Shown piece after piece: positions 58,768 to 64,000 of a stretch of 64,000 nt of DNA; the first letter of the stretch is position 1, and each line of letters starts with the position of its first letter. The notes beneath the pieces are model-generated. The model was not told the DNA's origin. It saw only the letters and a list, made by a program, of their open reading frames with translations, and searched no databases. This DNA comes from Sarcocystis neurona (Eukaryota; Apicomplexa; Conoidasida; Eucoccidiorida; Sarcocystidae): NCBI GenBank assembly GCA_000727475.1, contig KL647307.1:2225369-2289368 (forward strand). Reading direction: 5' to 3'. A program made the translations under genes and the position numbers.

Positions 58768-59558
58768 AAAATCACGCAGTGGCATCGCGCACCCTCACTT
58801 TTCTACACGGATTCAAAGCTCTGATGGTGTGCGAGAGAACCACATTTCTCTTCAAACGGTGGAAGATGCGGTAAGTTGGGGCTCGCCGGGAATTTCGTAT
58901 GCGCGTGCAGCTTCTCCCGCTCCACAAGCTTTGGGAGCCACTCCAGCGACAGCACGACACTTGTCCTGAGCGGCGCTGTCCTCGGCTAGTCGTGCTTCCT
59001 TCGCGTCGCTTAGAAAGAGAGCAGATGAGGCCTCAGGCAGAACCTGTGTGCTGCCGAGGAGCACGGCCGTCGTTTCGCTTCAGGCCACGTAACAAAAAGG
59101 TAGGAAATTAATGCGAGGGGTGCCGGCAAACTTCCGAGTCACTGTTCACACTGCGTCCACAATTTGCAAAGCGCTGCCACACCCGGTACCTGCAAAGATG
59201 GAAGCACACCAGAAAGGCTAGCAGAGTCCGACGGATGTGGTCCATGATGTCCCCTGTAGCTTTCACTTGCACTTCCGCTGCGTCTCACGAGGATACGTGT
59301 GTCATACCTGCGACCACTGAAAACGAAACGTTGCCCTGCGACTCACCAGAACTTACGAATACAACCGCTAATGATGTTAAGAATATATTGCAACAGCGTA
59401 ACCCTCCAACACCGTGCAGTGAATGTCTAAACGTTTGCGATCTGACGGTGTTGGAGAAGGCATCTCAGGATCTACATAACGGAACAGCTTCGACGAAATG
59501 CATTAGGGTCGCAGCACGATACACTGCATCTGTTCGAATCAACAGCGATCACCTGTAG
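58768..59558 (+). CDS. Possible three-exon gene or broken frame, unrecognised
   Basis: An open stretch ends GCG|GTAAGT at 58870 (VRENHISLQTVEDA). A second, 58911-59099, is basic and ends AAG|GTAGGA. A third frame, open 59112-59558, is hydrophilic with paired Cys and several Asn-x-Thr sites (DSPELTNTTANDVKNILQQR, then PPTPCSECLNVC). The first two join in phase, but the intron would be only 40 nt. The second and third lie in the same frame, separated by a TAA at 59109-59111. Phase-0 acceptors exist near 59178 and 59217 that would splice the stop out. A minus-strand frame of 70 codons (59064-58852) competes with the first part. No start codon or family is assigned. Confidence 0.38.
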
Positions 59559-59946
59559 AGGGAGAAACAGGTGAAAGCGGCACGGACGCATACAGGCACA
59601 CACATAGGTGGATTTTACACCCGTGTCTAGCAGTAGCACCACGCAACGTTTCCACCAGACGCGTGATAGCCCGGATAGGCCACTGAGAAGCAACGGAGAT
59701 TCAGGCCTGCAGGCCCGTACTTCAAAGACACCACCCGAAAAGAATATAAGGTATCGCGGAGGCACAGCGGTATATTTCAAGTGGTAAATTCTGCGTGCTT
59801 TCGTTCCCCGAGTGCGCGTGACGCACGAACGCATACAACCGAAGGGATAAAGAGATCTCAGACGTACCGGTTGTAGATTCCGCTTGGTCCGTTCCGGCAA
59901 AAACATGTCGTTGCAGCTGAAATTAGAAAAGTCAACATGAAGAAAT

Positions 59947-60040
59947 ATGGAGGTTAATGATGTCATCGGGACGCCGGCAAGCAGTTGGTAGGAATATGAG
60001 GGTTAATTATGTGGGCGGGACGCCCGCAAGCTGTTGGTAA
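59947..60040. repeat. Di-repeat of about 49 bp
   Basis: Two adjacent copies share the pattern g-aggttaat-atgt-cgggacgcc-gcaag-gttggta, beginning near 59949 and 59998. They differ at roughly one position in six. Confidence 0.75.
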
Positions 60041-60117
60041 CGCATGGACACGAGGAGTTCCTCGCGTTGACACGGCGCAAGCGTCCCTTCACTGGCAGAG
60101 GGGCCAGGGCACTACTG

Positions 60118-60382
60118 ACGAGAACACCAACCAGTCAAGAGACGCGGCCAGTGCATTCGAGATTTACTCGGGGAAACAGTGCAGTGGGAACTCTTGTCAA
60201 CAGACGTGAAATACCGCTATGTCACCGCGGGTCGCAGCCGGTTTCAACTACTACGCATCCCTTCAGAGCTTACGCATGTCACTCCACCCTCTGAGTTATC
60301 AGGACGCTTTTCGCCGACAGTCTCCCAGGGCAGTTGTGACGTATACGCACCCGTTCTGAGCTTGAGACAGAACTTTGAGTAG
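60118..60382 (+). CDS. Possible exon, unrecognised
   Basis: The plus-strand frame is open from 60118 and stops at 60382, with a protein-like translation (ETVQWELLSTDVKYRYVTAG, then RFQLLRIPSELTHV). A donor-like GAC|GTATAC near 60340 would keep phase with the ATG exon at 60700, so the two may belong to one gene. No domain was recognised, and the 5' border is not fixed. Confidence 0.27.
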
Positions 60383-60414
60383 AACTGTTTATACGCTACT
60401 AGTCTCCTCTGCAG

Positions 60415-60606
60415 CTAGGCGCATACTGAAAAAGTATACAGGAAGCTTTCAGCAGTGCTGACTAGATTTCCTACCTCCGTGATTCTGCGTTGGTAACTAC
60501 ACCCGCAAGCGTTTTGCTGCTTTTCCAGCAGCTCGGCTAGCAGACGCTCCTGTCCTGGGGCCAACGTCAAAAGCAGTTGTCCAGCAACAATGCGCGTGAG
60601 ACCCAT
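60415..60606 (-). CDS. Possible ATG-started exon, unrecognised
   Basis: A minus-strand ATG frame starts MGLTRIVAGQLLLTLAPGQE, followed by an amphipathic Leu/Glu stretch, and has a donor-like GAG|GTAGGA near 60471. It lies between plus-strand candidates, so it may be chance. No partner exon was found. Confidence 0.22.
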   Translation of the reverse strand: MGLTRIVAGQLLLTLAPGQERLLAELLEKQQNACGCSYQRRITEVGNLVSTAESFLYTFSVCA

Positions 60607-60699
60607 CGATATAACGATGCCCGTGAAAACCTGGTCACGAAAGTCGGATTGCGTACACAGAATTTAATGATGACTCTCTTGAGCAGCACGCAGGAGTAG

Positions 60700-61064
60700 A
60701 TGCTGGGTGAGATCTACATGAAGGTCGATATGAGGCTAAGTAGTGCGGCAGGACGGACATTTATTTTACGTAGATGCGCACGCAAACTTGTTGCCAGCTA
60801 TATGGCAGTTCCGCAGCCATTCCCTGGATGGCAGGTGCTCACTGGCGTGGTAGCTCATAATGCCGAGGGGCTCGCAAAATTGTTACTTCTGAGCAGGAAG
60901 GAAGGGTAAGGGGCAAAGATTGTCCGTGTTTCTCCTGTTTTTGTGCAAGTTTTCTAACCGTAAACAGCCTCGGCCCTCGTAAGATGCTGCATGGCAACTG
61001 CTCGGGCATAGAATGTATCCTCCTCCGTTACTCTCGAAAATATTCCAGCTTACAGAGGTGTTAG
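60700..61064 (+). CDS. Possible two-exon small gene or C-terminal exons, 100 aa
   Basis: Exon 60700-60905 ends GAAGG|GTAAGG. Exon 60968-61064 begins after a pyrimidine-rich tract ending AACAG and stops at TAG; phases match (2 then 1). The product has an amphipathic basic start, a Pro/Phe/Trp turn (VPQPFPGWQVLTGVVAHNAE), then LLLLSRKEG and a basic Cys-containing end. The ATG at 60700 follows an in-frame TAG that itself could be an acceptor, so earlier exons (such as 60118-60340) may exist. No family recognised. The minus strand is also open here over 99 codons. Confidence 0.35.
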
Positions 61065-64000
61065 TCTCCACTCCATGACGCACGCTGTGGCGCGCGGCTT
61101 TTGAGGGCGACCAGGGCCTACACCTGCCCGCTGCTTCCACCTTCGATAAATTCAGACATGGACATAAGCAAAGTGTAGACACAGGATCCCCATTCGCTTT
61201 ACATTTGTCACGCTCGTGGAGCGAGATCCGCGTCCGCTGTACAGAACATCCGGTCTCGAGGTGAAATCAAGGTTCGAAGCAGGCTGTGGGGAAATTGGTC
61301 ATCAAGCCCAGGGCTCCATCAGACAAAGAAATAGGCACGGAAGTCTTATGATATCACGACTTTACGTCGAGTTGGTGGTTTACACGCGTACATTCTTCTT
61401 TGTATGTTCAAATGCTCTAGGGCTAGGCGTACTCTTGCAAACGAGTATTGATAGAAATAAAGGAGGTTAGCAGGGACGAACTGTGGACGAGCCCAGGCGT
61501 AGCCTAGATGCGCAGGGAAACAAGCGTCCCATATGGCCTACGAGTGCCAGGAGCTCGCTTGTCCCAAGTGGCTTTTTCAGATATTCAGTGGTACACGCAG
61601 AGGGTAGCTCTCTGCCAACTTCTGAGTCCTAAACACAAACACTGAGAGAGGTAAGCACAAGATGCATGACCTGCCACATTAACTTCAGCCTTTATCCCCG
61701 CCAAGCGCGGGTGTATTACAAAAAGGCTGCCTGGATAATGTTGCTCACGGCGCCAGCGGAGCGGCTGTTCTAGTACCTTCAATGCTATAAGTACGACTGA
61801 GTTTCTTCACGAGGGAGTTGTCTCAGATAAACTTCGTTGTGTGCAGGGTGGGTAAACCATTTTGGGCTAAAATGGTCCCTGGTACAAAGGTTCCTTAATG
61901 GTACATCATTTAACTTCATGGTATCTGCACCGTGACCAAAGACTTTCTTCTCCCACTAGCGCAGTAAAGGAGCGATCGAACGTACCCATCACACGTGTTT
62001 CGACCGTAGGGCCCTCGAGTGTCAACTGTTACCGAGTACCGCTGCTCTCTTACCTTGAGTGATTTGCTAACACTCATGAACATGGACGAGGTAGGAAAGG
62101 AGCAGGGAACATGAGTTTGACGACACGTTCGTAGGGGGCACGTGCTGAAGTCCCATCGTCCGATTCAAGAAGTCGGTGAGCTTGCGCACACTCGCTGCCA
62201 CATGACTTCTTCCTACGAAGGGACCTCTGTATTTCTCAAGCGTACACAGCGTCTTTGCATCGGTGTGGATATACATTGGAGGATGCCTGCTGTGCTGTTA
62301 ATAAAGTGTAACCTCGGTGCAAGAGTAGCACGTCTTGCAAGCCGGCTGCAGCGGGCTTGGCGGTGGGAAAAAAGTACAGGGAATGTAGACTGATACAGCG
62401 TAAACGTCAACTTCTGCCGCTGACGCAGGAGATCTTGATGCAGTGAAGCGTGTTCGGAAGTTGTAGCATAGTGAAGGGCAGAGCAACTGCGCTATGTGCG
62501 TGGCTTCCCCTGTGACTGATGAATTCTTTGCGACTGTTTAGCTATGGGCGATCCGGAAGGCAACAGCACGTTTACGCAAGTCAGAGAGAGCTGTCACACG
62601 ATCATCTTCGTATGCGCGGGAACGCTTGCCGATTTGAGACACAATCTATAGTGTGCAGAAGTTTGAGTAAGGTGATCCGTGAGATGTCTCCTGTCGAATT
62701 CTAGGGGCTAACGCGCCGGAGTATTGCTCGATCGTCGCTTTATGATGCGGAGATACATTCTGAATCACTGCTTCTTGGATGGAGCTGACGTGTGGGAAGG
62801 CGTCTTATGATTTGGGCATTCCGGACGCGGATAAAGGACGCAGAGTGTAGACGTGGACAGGCCGGCGCATCGCCGTCTACAGGTGGCTGCATAGATACTT
62901 GCAGTGATACACACAGGTGCAAGGCCGACGGCGTAGTACGGCGTAGTACTCATTGTTTAGTGAGTCCCTCTTTTCTGTCGGATTAGATAGCTGATATTCC
63001 CCTTTTTGGTTTGTTCGATTCTCGACGTGATACAAGCGCGCGTACAAGCTTCACTGAAGGGCAGTGCACGCTCCCCCGGTATCCTTGAGTACGAGAGCCC
63101 TTGGGGCTATATCTTGGCTGATCCCGTGCAGTTGCACCTGCTTATACATCATTTTTGGCAAACTGCTAACGCCTAGAAGGTATGTAAAGAAGCAGGATTC
63201 ATTCGGGATACTCGCTGACCGTAGAGTGAACTCAGTTCGGTCCCCTGTGTTCTTTGAGTCTGCATCACGCGTAGCTACACGCTTGTTTCTATTCCTTCTG
63301 TCTAACTGGCAGATTTGTGGAAAGTGAGGTTTCCTACTTTCCTGGTGAGCGGCTCTACCTTAAGCTTTCCTGTCCTACTAGCGAGTTGAGGAAGAGGTGG
63401 TGCAAAAGGTCGGTCGCTGCAGGTTACGGGCGGATGCGCCTTCCTAGGGATGTGTGTACAATAATGAAATGATCGAGACCTTGCTGTAGTAGTACGTGAG
63501 TACACTTCAAGTTAGTTGAGGTATCAAGGATAGGTCCTACAGTGACGTATGTGTTTCTGGAGAAACATTTGCATGCGTGCACAGTGGGGGCAGCAGTCCA
63601 TTTAGTTAGGGGACAGGTACTGCATTGACTTACACGTTTCAAGAAGCGTTTGCGTGTGAGCTGTGCACCGTGTCGACAACGGTCCCTCTGGGGCAGTCAC
63701 GGTTGGGACTGCAGCACTACAATACAAAAAAGCACTGCCCCGGAGTGCTTGTATCAGTTTTGTGTGTGATACGTTGGTAGTAACGCACAGATGTGTGGTG
63801 TCAGGTCCTCGCGTATAGGTGTGCATACAGTTGTTCGAGCTACACACTTGTCTACGTGCAGGTTGTCTTCCTGGGGTGTGCACACAGTGTAGCACTGGAC
63901 ACATATTCATCCCTGGCTGTTCTCTTCTGTGCACGTAAAGTGGGGCGCAAAATCTTTTCATCAGTCAACGCGTCCCCCAACGATGTGTTCCACTGGGGGT
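61065..64000. other. Stretch without a supported gene
   Basis: Frames of up to 119 codons (63602-63961, minus) occur, but they are Cys/Thr/His-rich and resemble random translation. A short plus-strand segment near 61200-61260 (VERDPRPLYRTSGLE before a GTGAAA) could be an exon border, but two frames are equally plausible. Confidence 0.35.

Noticed and set aside
59472..59966. Minus-strand 164-codon frame
   Set aside because: Mixed composition without signal peptide, domain or splice signals; overlaps the more protein-like plus-strand segment.
1..64000. Search for tRNA, rRNA, CRISPR, prophage, operon-like clusters or intact mobile elements
   Set aside because: No cloverleaf-like T-arm sequence, rRNA core, spacer array, transposase or reverse-transcriptase motif was recognised by eye. 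A tRNAscan/RepeatMasker run would be decisive.

Overview
Organism. The window reads as nuclear DNA of a coccidian apicomplexan, most likely a Sarcocystidae-type parasite. It has intron-rich genes with GT-AG introns, very long Gln/Ala/Ser-rich low-complexity exons, and a membrane-anchored EGF protein with the microneme hallmarks (an AGG-type rhomboid site and a C-terminal Trp in an acidic tail). It also has a divergent mitochondrial TOM40 and long non-coding stretches with microsatellites and degenerate tandem duplications. Gene density is lower than expected for Toxoplasma, which would suit a larger Sarcocystis- or Cystoisospora-like genome; species cannot be fixed from sequence alone. There is a 515-bp run of N at 3183-3697.

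Well-supported genes, exon structures joined by eye from splice consensus and reading-frame phase: (1) 8239-13524, minus, a six-exon CCCH zinc-finger protein of about 1219 aa; (2) 20933-26645, plus, TOM40 of the outer-membrane protein translocase, with nine exons proposed; (3) 28958-30993, plus, a ten-exon secreted protein with a laminin-G/concanavalin-A-like domain and very short introns; (4) 32911-34002, minus, a single-exon type I membrane protein with five EGF-like domains, a microneme-type adhesin; (5) 46292-55180, minus, a five-exon protein kinase of about 2309 aa with a Gln-rich N-terminal arm and a kinase domain carrying large inserts. A putative acylated protein (MGC start) begins at 55346 in the opposite direction, so 55181-55345 looks like a shared promoter.

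Weaker protein-like exon clusters lie at about 14.9-16.1 kb, 27.7-28.1 kb, 36.65-37.18 kb, 40.9-41.1 kb, 41.3-41.8 kb, 43.2-44.4 kb, 57.3-57.9 kb, 58.8-59.6 kb and 60.1-61.1 kb. They are reported with low confidence because no family was recognised and in several both strands are open. The first 8 kb, 16.1-20.9 kb, 34.0-40.8 kb and 61.1-64.0 kb hold no gene I can support; they carry microsatellites, direct repeats and hairpins.

The genes do not form one pathway, as expected for a eukaryotic nuclear window. They cover mitochondrial protein import, RNA binding, signalling and the secretory/invasion apparatus. I found no operon, CRISPR array, prophage or new defence system. The most unusual items are the giant kinase with its altered catalytic motifs, the compact CCCH exon array, the small-intron LamG gene with a Cys-rich tail, and two unexplained perfect hairpins near 38.1-38.3 kb.
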